A stretch of DNA of 64,000 nucleotides from Geodermatophilaceae bacterium NBWT11 (GTDB lineage Bacteria > Actinomycetota > Actinomycetes > Mycobacteriales > Geodermatophilaceae). The stretch covers positions 434,001 through 498,000 of the forward strand of contig CP043652.1 of NCBI GenBank assembly GCA_014218215.1, in the 5' to 3' direction. Shown piece after piece: positions 24,501-33,831 of the stretch (positions are counted from its first letter, which is position 1; each line of letters opens with the position of its first letter). The notes under the pieces are model-generated. The model made no database searches. It saw nothing but the letters and a program-made list of their open reading frames with translations, and was not told the origin of the DNA. Both the position numbers and the translations under genes were made by a program.

Positions 24501-25567
24501 CACCGGAGGGGCCGATCGAGCGCGTCGCGGATGGTATCGCCGTGGCTCGCATTTCGACCCTTCTGAAAGCCGAGGGCCGCATCGCAGGGAACCCACTCGC
24601 GCTGGCAGAAAATGCAGGAATTGCATTCAAGGGATCCATCGTATTGGGGTCAGGCTTCTTGCTCAGCATGGCGGAAGCTCAGACGATTCTCGAACAGGAC
24701 CCCGCCTGTCGCCCGGTCCTCAAGCCATACCTCGGCGGCGAGGACGTGAACACCAGCCCGCGTGCGGCTGCCAATCGCTGGGTCATCGACTTCGGCGAAT
24801 TACCTGAGTCCGAAGCGTGTCAGTTCAGTTCGGCCTGGAAGATTGTGAGCGAGCGCGTGAAACCCGACCGCGCCACAAAAGACGCCGGTCGTTATCCCCG
24901 CATGGTGCACGAATGGTGGAAGTTCTGGAATTCGCGACAGCGCCTGTACGCTGCAACCGACGAAATGGACGAGGTCCTAGTCGTAGCCGTAGTCACGAAG
25001 TACTTGATCCCCATGCGCGTGCCTACCGGTCAGGTTTTCAACGACAAGCTCTGCGTCTTCGCGCGGGCAGATTACGCATTCCAAGCCGTGTTGTCCTCGG
25101 CAGCCCACGAGTGGTGGACGCGCAAGTTTGCCTCGACCCTAGAGACCCGACTAAACTACTCGCCTACCGATGCCTTCGCCAACTTTCCACTCCCTGCCAT
25201 GACCCCCCGCTTAGAGGCGGCGGGACGGACCCTGGTTGACACGAGGTCGCAGATAATGCAAGATCGCGAAATTGGCGTCACCAAACTCTACAACTTGGTC
25301 AACGACCACGCGGTGAGCAGCGACCTTGCCGTCGATCAACTGCGGAGCGCGATTGTGGAGGTCGACTACGCCACGGTGGCCGCTTATGGGTGGGACGATC
25401 TACCATTGAGCCATGGGTACGACAACAGCACGGAAACCCAACATCGTTTCACCATCGATCCCATCGCAAGGCTTGAGATATTAGATCGATTGCTTGAGGA
25501 GAATCATTGTCGGGCCGGTGTTCTGCGCGGCGAAATCGGTCAACAGCCGGTGATTTTTGGTGAGTAG
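21545..25567 (+). CDS. drmMI: DISARM class 1 DNA adenine methylase DrmMI
   Basis: A 1,340-residue Eco57I/PglX-like N6-adenine methyltransferase. The AdoMet site is at KVADIAAGSGAFLVAAARYL near residue 620 and the catalytic NPPF motif at FDAIVGNPPFLGGKR near 875. It marks host DNA to protect it from the DISARM machinery. The N-terminal 600 residues are a helical region typical of large type I/II-like methylases, and the C-terminal 400 are the target-recognition part. From about 24150 onward the base composition drops clearly and codon use shifts (TTA, ATA, AAT codons), suggesting that this domain was exchanged. The start overlaps drmD and the end overlaps drmA. Confidence 0.9.
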   Translation: MRRRPPSTTQLHQDWLAQVETDGPFLSLPVLKDTWPNGMEPLSDVDDRLVTFKQSHAAWEQAFDSSRNAPAAQYADVARSWVDVVLDVLAGWEGHRVAPGELPEDLVVRSPGETIAVRPDGALRGRDGELVCLLRVVAPTDSLQAAGLDGWSASEVDRMAALMRRADVAVGVVTDGRWWSLVWAGEGTTTGSGVVDALSWREEPRLRDAFLTLVSASTLRHANPERRLPRLFARSVLEAEEITEALGVQVRKSVELLVQAFSEARLSARGRGLDDPLSEDPDEMYQAAVTAMMRVVFLLFAEERGMLPTPELYRAAYGISDLLDDLQGRAQQEGEEYLDHSTDVWHRLLAVSTALYGGANFDEVRMPAYGGSLFDPQRFPWLAAERPDGGLRLRVSDRVMLHVLESVQVAKVGGQARRISFRDVDVEQIGYIYEGLLGYTCREVDAEVVIGLVGKDGEEPEIDLDTLDEIYEESRGAKDFAAKLTDWVKQSQPAAKLVSATKLAKLHDADVDEAEMNRLLKPIAGDDPDLLPALVSWGNLIRRDLRDLPYVVPRGGLVVSETPSRKNAGAHYTPRSLAEEVVLHALQPLVYEPGPLQTNDEDAWRLKSSSAILDLKVADIAAGSGAFLVAAARYLGDRLVEAWTAEAIIDGDHVDTGLRTRAIREVIAHCLYGADINGMAVEMCKLSLWLVSLDPSKPFSFVDDKVFHGNSLLGLTTLDQLRHLHIAPKTKKSQQLSAFVGAEAVLDEVTRIRHQLATTVDEDDPQRTRNGKRRLLEQSAQVTAKLRLIADGIVATALRLGGKGGTALDDAFTALEGALIRAFPADRSTGDATALNRIIEQGLTPTVSTDYKRWEPLHWIIEAPDVLLEHGGFDAIVGNPPFLGGKRISPALGSNFREWLMQGVANGRTGNADLAAYFFLRAWSLLTKGYLGLIATNTIAQGDTRGVGLDQIAMAGGEIMRSIRSAPWPSASANLEYAAIWISKTAPEGPIERVADGIAVARISTLLKAEGRIAGNPLALAENAGIAFKGSIVLGSGFLLSMAEAQTILEQDPACRPVLKPYLGGEDVNTSPRAAANRWVIDFGELPESEACQFSSAWKIVSERVKPDRATKDAGRYPRMVHEWWKFWNSRQRLYAATDEMDEVLVVAVVTKYLIPMRVPTGQVFNDKLCVFARADYAFQAVLSSAAHEWWTRKFASTLETRLNYSPTDAFANFPLPAMTPRLEAAGRTLVDTRSQIMQDREIGVTKLYNLVNDHAVSSDLAVDQLRSAIVEVDYATVAAYGWDDLPLSHGYDNSTETQHRFTIDPIARLEILDRLLEENHCRAGVLRGEIGQQPVIFGE

Positions 25568-28500
25568 CGCACCGTCGGCTTACGTTCGTGCAGGGCTTGC
25601 CAATCTGCTTCAGCAGGAATTGCTAGGCCCAAGAGGTGATCCTGACGAGGAGATCTCAGCGAGCCCTCGTGCCATGTACGCCGTCGGCGGGCTTGCGCCA
25701 GTCACCATCGACCCCGCGATCGCTCGTCAGCAAGTTGATGCGGAGGCGGCGTTAAGCCAGGGAGCCGATGGCGCGCCGATGCAGGCGATCAGTGATGTGG
25801 ACCCGGAGCACTTCGGTCAGCCTGGCGTCCCCGTGCCGACTGACGAAGACGTCGCGACCGCGGACTCCGATGACGAAGAGGACACCGGCCCGAAGGGAGC
25901 CCTGACGCATCCCTCGTCGATGGGACTGCGGTTTCAGGTGCCCGTCGATGTCGGCACGCTCGTCGTGATCGCCGCGTGGGGCCGCTACGAGAGCTTCCAG
26001 CGCCTGAACGAGGAGACCGGCAAGAAGCGCACGTGGTTCCGGCGCACGCCCTTCGAGTTCCCCAAGGAGCTCGACCTGGGAGGCACCACAGCCAGGCGAG
26101 CGGACGTTCTCGACCTCGACACCGACGTCACTCTTCGCGTCGAGGTCTTCCCGCTCGGTGACCGACTGGTCGTCGAGCTGGCGCTCAGCAACGACCGCGT
26201 CACCGGTACCGACGCCCCGCCCGGAGACTGGCTGTTCCAGACGAAGCTGACCGTCACGGCGAAGCACGGTTCGGCGTGCTTCTTGCCGAGCCGCGACGTC
26301 CTCGAGCCCGGCTACCGGGAGCCCGACGAGGAGCGGCAGCGCCTCGACCTGCAGTACAAGCACAAGCTTGAGTACGCCGTTGGCCGCACCTGCTCGGTCG
26401 ACTGGGACGAGGTCTCCGAGACCCGCCGCGCTCGCCAGGTCACGACCACGTGGCTGCCGACGGCCGACGTCCCGCAGACCGTCGCCGGTGATGCCGGCGA
26501 CACCGTCACGTCGATGCGCGTTCTCGCCGAGATCGACGCCGGGAAGATCCGCCGGGCGCTCGAGCCGATGATCGCCGGCTACGCGACGTGGCTCGCCGGG
26601 GACCAGGAGCTGGCTGCCGCCGCGCTCCCCGACCACCTACAGCAGACCGCGACCGAGGCAATCGCCGAGGCAAAGGTGGTGGCCTCTCGGCTGGAGGCTG
26701 GGTTGCTGCTGCTGGAGAGCGACCCGGACACGCTGACGGCCTTCCGGTTCATGAACCAGGCCATGCGCAACCAGCGCATTCGCTCCCAGGTCGCCGCCGC
26801 ACGAGCGGCCAAGGTGGGAGTTACGATCGAGCAGGCACTGGCCCAGGTCGAGGCCAGGGGCGACAGGGCCGCCTCGTGGCGGCCGTTCCAGCTCGCCTTC
26901 ATCCTCATGCAGCTGCCGGCGCTGGTGGACCCGACCGATCCCTATCGGAGCGGCGACGACTCCCGCGTCGAACTGCTCTTCTTCCCCACTGGTGGCGGCA
27001 AGACCGAGGCCTACCTCGGCCTAGCAGCCTTCACCTTCGCGATCCGGCGTCTCCAGGGAACTGTCCAGGGCGAGGACGGGGAGCTGGACGGCGGCGACGG
27101 GGTCGCCGTCCTCATGCGCTACACGCTGCGTCTGCTGACCTCCCAACAGTTCCAGCGCGCGGCCGCGCTCGTGTGCGCGGCGGAGCTGATCCGCCGGGAG
27201 GACGAGATCACCTGGGGCACCGAGCCCTTCCGCATCGGGCTCTGGGTCGGCAGCAGCGTCAGCCCCAAGCGCTACGCCGAGGCCGAGGCGCAGGTGAAGC
27301 TGGCCAAGTCCGAGGACGGTCGCGCCCACGGCCTCACAGTCCTGCAGATCAAGCGCTGTCCGTGGTGCGGGACGCCGATCGACCCGAAGCGCGACGTCGA
27401 CGCCGTGGCCACCACCCAGCGGATCCACGTCCACTGCGGCGACCGCGACGAGGAGTGCCCCTTCTCCACACGCGGGCCTGACGACGAGGGCCTGCCCATC
27501 CTCACCGTCGACGAGGAGATCTACCGGCACCCGCCGACGTTCCTGCTCGCCACCGTCGACAAGTTCGCCCGGCTGGCGCGTGAGGGCGAGGCGGCGAGCC
27601 TCTTCGGCTACGTCGCCGAGCGCTGCCCCCGCCACGGCTACCGCCACCCCGACGCGCGCGGCGACTCCTGCAAGGGCCAGAAGCACAACGCCGTCACCAA
27701 GGGCGGCATCACCTACCCGGCCGTCGACGTCGAGCCGGTGTCACGCCTCCGCCCGCCGGACCTGATCATCCAGGACGAGCTGCACCTCATCACCGGAGCA
27801 CTCGGCACCGCGGTCGGCGTCTTCGAGAACGTCGTCGACGTGCTCTGTTCCTGGTCCAGGGACGGCGATGCCGTCCTTCCGCTGATCATCGCCTCCACGG
27901 CGACCGTCCGGAAGGCCGAGGACCAGGTCCGCAACCTGTACGGACGAGGCGTCGATGTCTTCCCGCCGCAGGTGCTCGACGTCCGGCAGACCTTCTTCTC
28001 GAGGGAGCTGGTGGTCACCGAGGACGACCCGGGGCGGAAGTACCTCGGCGTCTGCGCGCACGGCATCCGGCTGACCCTCGCCGAGATCCGCATCGCCGAG
28101 GTGCTCCTGCTCGCCGGGCAGATGCTGCTCGACGAGCACGGCAAGGCGGCCGACCCGTACTTGACGTCGGTCGCCTACTTCAGCGCGACGCGAGAGCTCG
28201 CCGGCATGCGGCGCTACCTCGACGACGACGTCACCACCCGCGTGTCCGGCAGGACTGAGCCGTTCCCGCGCCGCACCACGGACTTCTCCCGCCTGGCGAT
28301 CGGGGAACTGACCTCGCGCATCTCGGCGTCGGAGATCGGGGCCACGCTGGACAAGCTCTCTCTGGAGTTCAACCCGGAACGCTGGAGCACGAACGGCAAG
28401 AAAGCGTTCGCCGAGGCCATGCAGGCCGGCAAGGTCAAGGGCGGGTACGACGAGCGGCCGTACGACTTCGTGCTGGCCACGTCGATGCTGCAGGTCGGTG

Positions 28501-29225
28501 TCGACGTCCCCCGCCTGGGCCTGATGCTCGTCGTCGGCCAGCCCAAGAACACCGCCGAGTACATCCAGGCGTCGTCCCGCGTCGGTCGTGATCCGTCCCG
28601 CCCCGGGCTGGTCGTGTCGCTGGCCAACTGGTCGAGGCCGCGGGACATGGCGCACTTCGAACAGTTCCGGCACTACCACGAGACGTTCTACGCGCAGGTG
28701 GAGGCGCTCAGCGTCACCCCGTTCTCCGAGGCCGCTCTCGAGCGAGGGCTCATGGGTGTGCTCGTGAGCGCGGCCCGGGTGATGGACGTCGGCCGGCCGA
28801 AGTCGCTGTCCCCCGAGCTCGGCGCCGGCCGGATCATCGACAGCGCGCAGCGCCTGGACGAGGTCATCGAGCGGCTCACCGAACGGGCAGCACGTGCCTA
28901 CACCGAGCCGGACTTCGACGAGCGGGTACGTGCCAAGCTGATCCAGCGCAAAGACCGCTGGCTCGAACGTGCGATCGAGGAAGGCGGCGGCCTCGTCTAC
29001 GAGCGTTCGACGGACAAGACCCAGGTGACCAGCCCGCTGCTGATCAGCCCCGAGGTACGGACCACCACGGCCTCCGAGAAAGTCTTCGTCGTCGCCAACT
29101 CGATGCGCGAAGTGCAGCCGGAGATCAATCTACTGGTCAGCCCGAGCCCGAGTCATCTCGCTGCCAAGGAGCCCGTCGACGCTCCCGGTTGGACCTTCCA
29201 TCCCCCCGCCGAGGAGGACGCATGA
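25560..29225 (+). CDS. drmA: DISARM core helicase DrmA
   Basis: A 1,221-residue helicase-domain protein. Signatures are LLFFPTGGGKTEAYLGLA near residue 480 (Walker A), DLIIQDELHLITG near 740 (DEAH-like), and the RVGRDPSRPGLVVSLANW segment near 1010 (motif VI). A zinc-binding pair CPWCG ... HCGDRDEEC lies in between. DrmA with DrmB forms the DNA-sensing core of DISARM. The GTG start falls 8 bases before the drmMI stop (a TTG just upstream is also in frame). The first about 80 codons share the lower GC of the end of drmMI. Confidence 0.92.
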   Translation: MSSAPSAYVRAGLANLLQQELLGPRGDPDEEISASPRAMYAVGGLAPVTIDPAIARQQVDAEAALSQGADGAPMQAISDVDPEHFGQPGVPVPTDEDVATADSDDEEDTGPKGALTHPSSMGLRFQVPVDVGTLVVIAAWGRYESFQRLNEETGKKRTWFRRTPFEFPKELDLGGTTARRADVLDLDTDVTLRVEVFPLGDRLVVELALSNDRVTGTDAPPGDWLFQTKLTVTAKHGSACFLPSRDVLEPGYREPDEERQRLDLQYKHKLEYAVGRTCSVDWDEVSETRRARQVTTTWLPTADVPQTVAGDAGDTVTSMRVLAEIDAGKIRRALEPMIAGYATWLAGDQELAAAALPDHLQQTATEAIAEAKVVASRLEAGLLLLESDPDTLTAFRFMNQAMRNQRIRSQVAAARAAKVGVTIEQALAQVEARGDRAASWRPFQLAFILMQLPALVDPTDPYRSGDDSRVELLFFPTGGGKTEAYLGLAAFTFAIRRLQGTVQGEDGELDGGDGVAVLMRYTLRLLTSQQFQRAAALVCAAELIRREDEITWGTEPFRIGLWVGSSVSPKRYAEAEAQVKLAKSEDGRAHGLTVLQIKRCPWCGTPIDPKRDVDAVATTQRIHVHCGDRDEECPFSTRGPDDEGLPILTVDEEIYRHPPTFLLATVDKFARLAREGEAASLFGYVAERCPRHGYRHPDARGDSCKGQKHNAVTKGGITYPAVDVEPVSRLRPPDLIIQDELHLITGALGTAVGVFENVVDVLCSWSRDGDAVLPLIIASTATVRKAEDQVRNLYGRGVDVFPPQVLDVRQTFFSRELVVTEDDPGRKYLGVCAHGIRLTLAEIRIAEVLLLAGQMLLDEHGKAADPYLTSVAYFSATRELAGMRRYLDDDVTTRVSGRTEPFPRRTTDFSRLAIGELTSRISASEIGATLDKLSLEFNPERWSTNGKKAFAEAMQAGKVKGGYDERPYDFVLATSMLQVGVDVPRLGLMLVVGQPKNTAEYIQASSRVGRDPSRPGLVVSLANWSRPRDMAHFEQFRHYHETFYAQVEALSVTPFSEAALERGLMGVLVSAARVMDVGRPKSLSPELGAGRIIDSAQRLDEVIERLTERAARAYTEPDFDERVRAKLIQRKDRWLERAIEEGGGLVYERSTDKTQVTSPLLISPEVRTTTASEKVFVVANSMREVQPEINLLVSPSPSHLAAKEPVDAPGWTFHPPAEEDA

Positions 29226-31330
29226 CCACCGTGTCGGACGACCCGACCGCCGTTGACGACTCCCCCTCTCCCGACGCCCCCGAGGCGGCGGTGGCCACCG
29301 TCGAGCAGGAGCTCGACCCGATTGCCGACGTCGAGACCAACAAGCCGAAGAACCGGGCAAAGGTGGGCGCCGTCCGGCCCTCTGCACTGCTCTACACGCA
29401 GGGCATCGGCTCGACGGTCGACCTGCCGCACCTGTCGGTCATGCCGCACGGACTCGACGACTGGGAGCGCATCTACCGCCGTCGACCCACCCCACCGGAG
29501 ACCATCGTCGAGCCCCGCCTGCTCCAGGTCGTCCAGGCGCACCTGGGCAAGACCATGCACGAGCTGCGCAAGCCCCCGTGGGCGTCCGCCGAGATCGGCC
29601 AGAAGGACTCGGCGACCGACCTGGGGATTCCCGGGCGCGTCTTCCCCCAGTGGCTGCGGTGCACCGGCTGCGGACTGCTCGGGCAGGTGTCGGACGGTGC
29701 CAGCTTCGAGTACCGGAACACCAACCCGTTCCGGCCGGACCAGGCGGAGTTCCTGCACCTCAAGTGCACTGGCTGGTCCAAGGGCGGCACGGTGAAGCGC
29801 AAGCCGCGAGACCGCACCGCAGTGCCTGCCCGCTATCTCATCGCGTGTCAGAAGGGGCACCTCGACGAATTCCCCTACGTCGCCTGGGTGCACCGGGGAG
29901 CGGCGTGCCCGTCCGCTCCCCGACCGCGGCTCCGCATGCAGGAGTGGAAGAGCAACCTCGGTCCGGATGTCCGGATCACCTGCCAAGCGTGCAAGGCCTA
30001 CCGCGGCATGCTGGACGCGACCACTCGCGCAGCCGCCGCGAATCTGCCTCGCTGCCGCGGGCGACACCCACACCTCGACGCCTTCTTCAAGTGCCAGGAG
30101 CAAGGAAGGCTCATGCTGCTTGGCGCCGCCAACCAGTGGTTCTCGAACACGGTGAGCGCCCTGGCCCTGCCGCGCGAGGACGAGGCGTCGGCATCCGAAC
30201 TGGCCCCGGCCATCGCCTCCCTGCCCAAGAAGGTGCTGGACGGCGTCCATGGTCCCGAGAGCCTGGACCTGTTCAAGCAGCTCGCGGCCATGAATGGCCT
30301 CGTCGGCCTGGACGACGTCGACGACGCCGTCCTCTGGGAGGCCTTCCAACTCGCGACCGGACAATCGACGACCGCGGACGACGCCGAGCATGCGGCCGCC
30401 CGACGCGATCCGCGGACTCTGCTGGCGCCCGAGTGGACCGTGCTCAGCGACCCGTCGAAGTTCACCAAGTACAGCGGCTCCCCTGACTTCAAGGCCGCGT
30501 CTCGCGACGTGGCTGCCGAGCTGGACCCGCTCGTCACCGGCGTCGTCGCCGTCGAGCGGCTCAAGAAGGTCAACGCCTTCATCGGGTTCACCCGGATCGA
30601 CGCCTTCGACCGCATCGACGACGCCTCCGACCGCGTTGCCCCTCTCACCCGCACTGGCCAGCCGTCGTGGGTGCCGGCCACAGAGGACCGTGGGGAGGGC
30701 GTGTTCATCCAGTTCGACGAGGCGCGCGTCGCCAGCTGGGAAGCCGACGTGCTGGGCCGTCCAGTCTGGCAGCGCTACCGAGAAGCGCACCGGCTCAACT
30801 TCCTGCGCCGGACCAGCAAGACCGCAGCGGAGATCGATCCGGACGGCCGCTTCCCGTCCCCGCGCTACTGGGCCATCCACACGCTCTCGCACCTGCTGAT
30901 CCGCGAGATGGCGATGTCCAGCGGGTACGGCTCGGCCAGCCTGACCGAACGTGTCTTCGCGTGGCCCGGCAACGACGACGCCCCACCGGCGGCTGGAGTG
31001 CTCGTCAGCACGACGTCCTCGGACAGCGAAGGCACGCTTGGCGGCCTCGTCGAGCTGGCCAAGCCGGCGAAGCTGCAGAAGGTCGTCCTGGACGCCCTCC
31101 GCCGCGGTACCCGCTGCTCGTCGGACCCGATCTGTTCGCACCGAGCGCCAGGCGGCAAGGAGGACTTCCTGCACGGGGCGGCTTGCCACTTCTGCCTGTT
31201 CGTCAGCGAGACCAGCTGCGAGCGGACGAACCGCTTCCTGGACCGACGGATGGTCCTCGACCTGGTCGCCGACCCGAGCACCTGGACGTCCGGGCTGTTC
31301 GCCGAGCTGTGCGAGGAGGACGCCGGATGA
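29222..31330 (+). CDS. drmB: DISARM core protein DrmB (DUF1998)
   Basis: A 702-residue protein of the DrmB/DUF1998 type that partners DrmA. Visible features are a zinc knuckle LRCTGCGLLGQ near residue 150 with a later LKCTG, YLIACQKGHLDEFPYVAWVH near 220, ITCQACKAY, and a C-terminal cysteine region (CSSDPICSHRAPGG ... ACHFCLFVSETSCE) where DUF1998 proteins bind metal. It starts at the ATGA overlap with drmA and ends at an ATGA overlap with drmC, so the core proteins are coupled. Confidence 0.9.
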   Translation: MTTVSDDPTAVDDSPSPDAPEAAVATVEQELDPIADVETNKPKNRAKVGAVRPSALLYTQGIGSTVDLPHLSVMPHGLDDWERIYRRRPTPPETIVEPRLLQVVQAHLGKTMHELRKPPWASAEIGQKDSATDLGIPGRVFPQWLRCTGCGLLGQVSDGASFEYRNTNPFRPDQAEFLHLKCTGWSKGGTVKRKPRDRTAVPARYLIACQKGHLDEFPYVAWVHRGAACPSAPRPRLRMQEWKSNLGPDVRITCQACKAYRGMLDATTRAAAANLPRCRGRHPHLDAFFKCQEQGRLMLLGAANQWFSNTVSALALPREDEASASELAPAIASLPKKVLDGVHGPESLDLFKQLAAMNGLVGLDDVDDAVLWEAFQLATGQSTTADDAEHAAARRDPRTLLAPEWTVLSDPSKFTKYSGSPDFKAASRDVAAELDPLVTGVVAVERLKKVNAFIGFTRIDAFDRIDDASDRVAPLTRTGQPSWVPATEDRGEGVFIQFDEARVASWEADVLGRPVWQRYREAHRLNFLRRTSKTAAEIDPDGRFPSPRYWAIHTLSHLLIREMAMSSGYGSASLTERVFAWPGNDDAPPAAGVLVSTTSSDSEGTLGGLVELAKPAKLQKVVLDALRRGTRCSSDPICSHRAPGGKEDFLHGAACHFCLFVSETSCERTNRFLDRRMVLDLVADPSTWTSGLFAELCEEDAG

Positions 31331-32040
31331 CGGCCGCCGCCGACCTGGGCGCCTTCCTGACCAAGGACGAGGCGAGGCGGATCGGCGGATCTCTCGACCT
31401 CGGCCACGGACTCCTCCACCAGGCCGTCAAGAGCGTCCACGCGGATCGTCGTGAGCACGCGCTCGAGCTTCTCCACGCCGCGCTCGGAAATCTCGCAGGG
31501 GACGTCCGCGCCCTGTCAGTTGTGCTGACGGCCTTGAGCGGGGTCCCGCGCGCCGCTCGACCGCAACTGGTGTGGACGTCCCCGAGCCTGCCGCACAGTG
31601 AAGGCCGCACGACCTTGGCCGCGTCGCAATTGATCAACGAAGCACAGTCCTACGTCTACGCCGCCACCTATTCGGCGACCATGGGTTCGTCGTACGTGGC
31701 GGCGCTCCGGGAGGCGGTCGGCCGCGGCGTCGCGGTGACCCTGGTCGTCGACCAGGCGCGGCAAGCGAAGACAGCCACCGCACTCGCCGGAAAGCTGTCA
31801 GGCGCCCGCATCTGGACGATGGCACCGCCTGAGGTGGGTGTGTACGCCATACAGCACGCGAAGATCGTGATGGTCGACGGGCTCGCGGCACTCATCACCA
31901 GCGCGAACTTCTCGTCCGCCGCGGCGGAGGCGAACCTGGAGTGTGGCGTCCTGTTGCGCGACGCCTCCGTGGCTTCGTCGATCAAGATTCACCTCGACCA
32001 GCTGCGCGAGAGCCACTTCTTGGTGGACTACACAGCCTGA
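31327..32040 (+). CDS. drmC: DISARM phospholipase D-like protein DrmC
   Basis: A 237-residue PLD-superfamily protein with one HKD motif near residue 178: QHAKIVMVDGLAALITSANF (H-x-K-x4-D then the S/N-rich strand). One motif per chain implies a dimer to complete the active site. DrmC is the nuclease-like fifth DISARM component and is known to be dispensable in some systems. It is the last gene of the overlapping operon. Confidence 0.9.
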   Translation: MTAAADLGAFLTKDEARRIGGSLDLGHGLLHQAVKSVHADRREHALELLHAALGNLAGDVRALSVVLTALSGVPRAARPQLVWTSPSLPHSEGRTTLAASQLINEAQSYVYAATYSATMGSSYVAALREAVGRGVAVTLVVDQARQAKTATALAGKLSGARIWTMAPPEVGVYAIQHAKIVMVDGLAALITSANFSSAAAEANLECGVLLRDASVASSIKIHLDQLRESHFLVDYTA

Positions 32041-32095
32041 CCCAGGTGGGGACGCGCCGTCGACCGAGCCTCCGCCGTGGAACGCTGTGATCGTG

Positions 32096-32554
32096 ATGGC
32101 GAGGACCCCCCAGCCCGGCCCGCACCCCGGGTCCTCCAGTGCCGAGATGTCTCGGCGTATGAGTGCTGTCAAGAAGCGCGATAACGGGCCCGAGATGGCC
32201 GTCCGTCGATTGCTTCACGCTGCCGGTCTTCGCTACCGAGTGACTTGGCCGGTTCCGGGCCAACGCCGGAGAACGATCGACATCGCCTTCACCCGCGCAC
32301 GGCTCGCCGTCTTCATCGACGGATGCTTCTGGCACGGGTGCCCCTTGCACGCGACCTCGCCGAAGGCCAACGCAGCCTGGTGGGCCGAGAAGATCTCGAC
32401 CAACCGAACCCGTGACGCGGACGTGACCTCGCAACTGGAGGACATGGGCTGGACAGTGCTGCGCTTCTGGGAGCACGAGGTGCCGGAGGACGTCGCGTCG
32501 GCCATAGTCGGGCGGCTCACAGCCCCCGATGGGGCGGCGAGATCAGGGGGCTGA
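32096..32554 (+). CDS. vsr: Very short patch repair endonuclease
   Basis: A 152-residue Vsr-type nickase. Characteristic runs are MSAVKKRDNGPEMAVRRLL, TIDIAFTRARLAVFIDGCF and WHGCPLH, followed by N-x2-WW-x2-KI-x2-N and the W-x-V-L-R-F-W-E-H end motif. Vsr nicks at T:G mismatches made when 5-methylcytosine deaminates, which fits the cytosine methyltransferase encoded convergently next to it (their ends overlap by 12 bases). A GTG three bases before the ATG is an alternative start. Confidence 0.9.
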   Translation: MARTPQPGPHPGSSSAEMSRRMSAVKKRDNGPEMAVRRLLHAAGLRYRVTWPVPGQRRRTIDIAFTRARLAVFIDGCFWHGCPLHATSPKANAAWWAEKISTNRTRDADVTSQLEDMGWTVLRFWEHEVPEDVASAIVGRLTAPDGAARSGG

Positions 32555-33703
32555 GAGCACCACGTGCTCGTCGAGTGCCGACATGAAGTCCCCCGAGTAG
32601 CGAAGACTGCTGCGCAGGAGCCGGTCGCGGAAGCCCTTGGTCGCTCTGTGCGACAGGGGCTCTTGACCGTGAGTTCGGAGGACGTCGGCCAGGTGCTGGT
32701 AGCCAGCCAGCGGCGATCGTGGCCACTCGGAGACCCGGACGTCCCATCTCTGCTCTGCGTGACTGCACGCGGCCTTCGGCCAGACAGTCCCGTCGACGTG
32801 TGGCTTCCTGTCCGGACTGGCGGCCGACCCACCGGCCTCGAGCATGCCTTCCCCGATCCATCGCGCTACCGGGACGCTGACGGCGTTGCCCACCAGCTTC
32901 CACCGGTCGCGGGTCGGCGCGTTCGCGGTCCACCCGGCGGGAAACCCTTGGAGTACCTCCGCGGCCTCGATCGACGGGCGCACGATGCACGTTCCCGGCT
33001 CGCTGTCGCACATCCACACCGCTGGCGGGCTGGGGATGCTGACGGTCGTAGATCCCTTCAACGTCGGCACGGCGTCGATCGCCCACCCGACGCCGCGATT
33101 GCCCTCGGTCCAGTAGAAGCCGTATGCACTGTCCCGCGCGGCTCCGGAGGCTGCGCCGTCCGGATCCTCGGACGGCACGTCGTCGCGGAAGAGGACCGCC
33201 GCCGGGTCGTGTATGCGGGATGCGAGCAAGTACACGCGCTTGCGGCGCTGCGGCAGCCCGAAGGAGCGGGAGTCGATGGTGCGGTAGGCCCATGCGTAGC
33301 CAGCGGCCTCCAGAGAAGCGGTGATCTCTTGGATCGCCGCGCCCCGGCCGAGGCGGAGCATGTTCGGAACGTTCTCGATCAACACCCACTCGGGGCTGGC
33401 CTTACGGAGAAGCTGGAGCACGTGACGGATCAGGCCGGAGGCCAGGCCTTCCAGACCTGACATACGGCCTGCTTGCGACAAGTCGGTGCAGGGGAAGCCG
33501 GCGGTGACGATCGTGGCGTCGCGCAGGTCCCGCAGTCCGACGACGTCGCCGTTCAGATCGGCATCCGCGAAGTGGTGAGCCAGGACGGACCTCGCGGAGG
33601 GCCACCACTCGAAGAGATCGGACGGCTCGTCGATGCCCGCCTGCTGGAGCCCGAGCTCCATGCCGCCGACCCCGGCGAACAGTCCGAGGATCGAGTGAGC
33701 CAC
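32543..33703 (-). CDS. DNA cytosine-5 methyltransferase
   Basis: A 386-residue C5-MTase with the ordered motifs: I, ILGLFAGVGGMELGL at residue 6; IV, TAGFPCTDLSQAG with the catalytic Pro-Cys; VI, LIENVPNML; VIII, LPQRRKRVYLLAS; and IX/X, WKLVGNAVSVPVARWI. The start GTG at 33703 has GGGAGG about nine bases upstream; a GTG at 33712 directly abuts that box. The target recognition region lies between motifs VIII and IX. With the adjacent HNH nuclease and Vsr it looks like a type II restriction-modification set; alternatively it is a second methylase recruited by DISARM. Confidence 0.92.
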   Translation of the reverse strand: MAHSILGLFAGVGGMELGLQQAGIDEPSDLFEWWPSARSVLAHHFADADLNGDVVGLRDLRDATIVTAGFPCTDLSQAGRMSGLEGLASGLIRHVLQLLRKASPEWVLIENVPNMLRLGRGAAIQEITASLEAAGYAWAYRTIDSRSFGLPQRRKRVYLLASRIHDPAAVLFRDDVPSEDPDGAASGAARDSAYGFYWTEGNRGVGWAIDAVPTLKGSTTVSIPSPPAVWMCDSEPGTCIVRPSIEAAEVLQGFPAGWTANAPTRDRWKLVGNAVSVPVARWIGEGMLEAGGSAASPDRKPHVDGTVWPKAACSHAEQRWDVRVSEWPRSPLAGYQHLADVLRTHGQEPLSHRATKGFRDRLLRSSLRYSGDFMSALDEHVVLSAP

Positions 33704-33831
33704 GACGTGCACCCTCCCACGGCGAGCCCGAGCCGCGCTGCTTCGCCACATGCGACACGGCTGCTCCAGCCTCCGTGTCGCAGAGTCCCCCCGTGCTTGC
33801 TGAACAGCTCGGATCAGTAGAGGCTCCGCCC

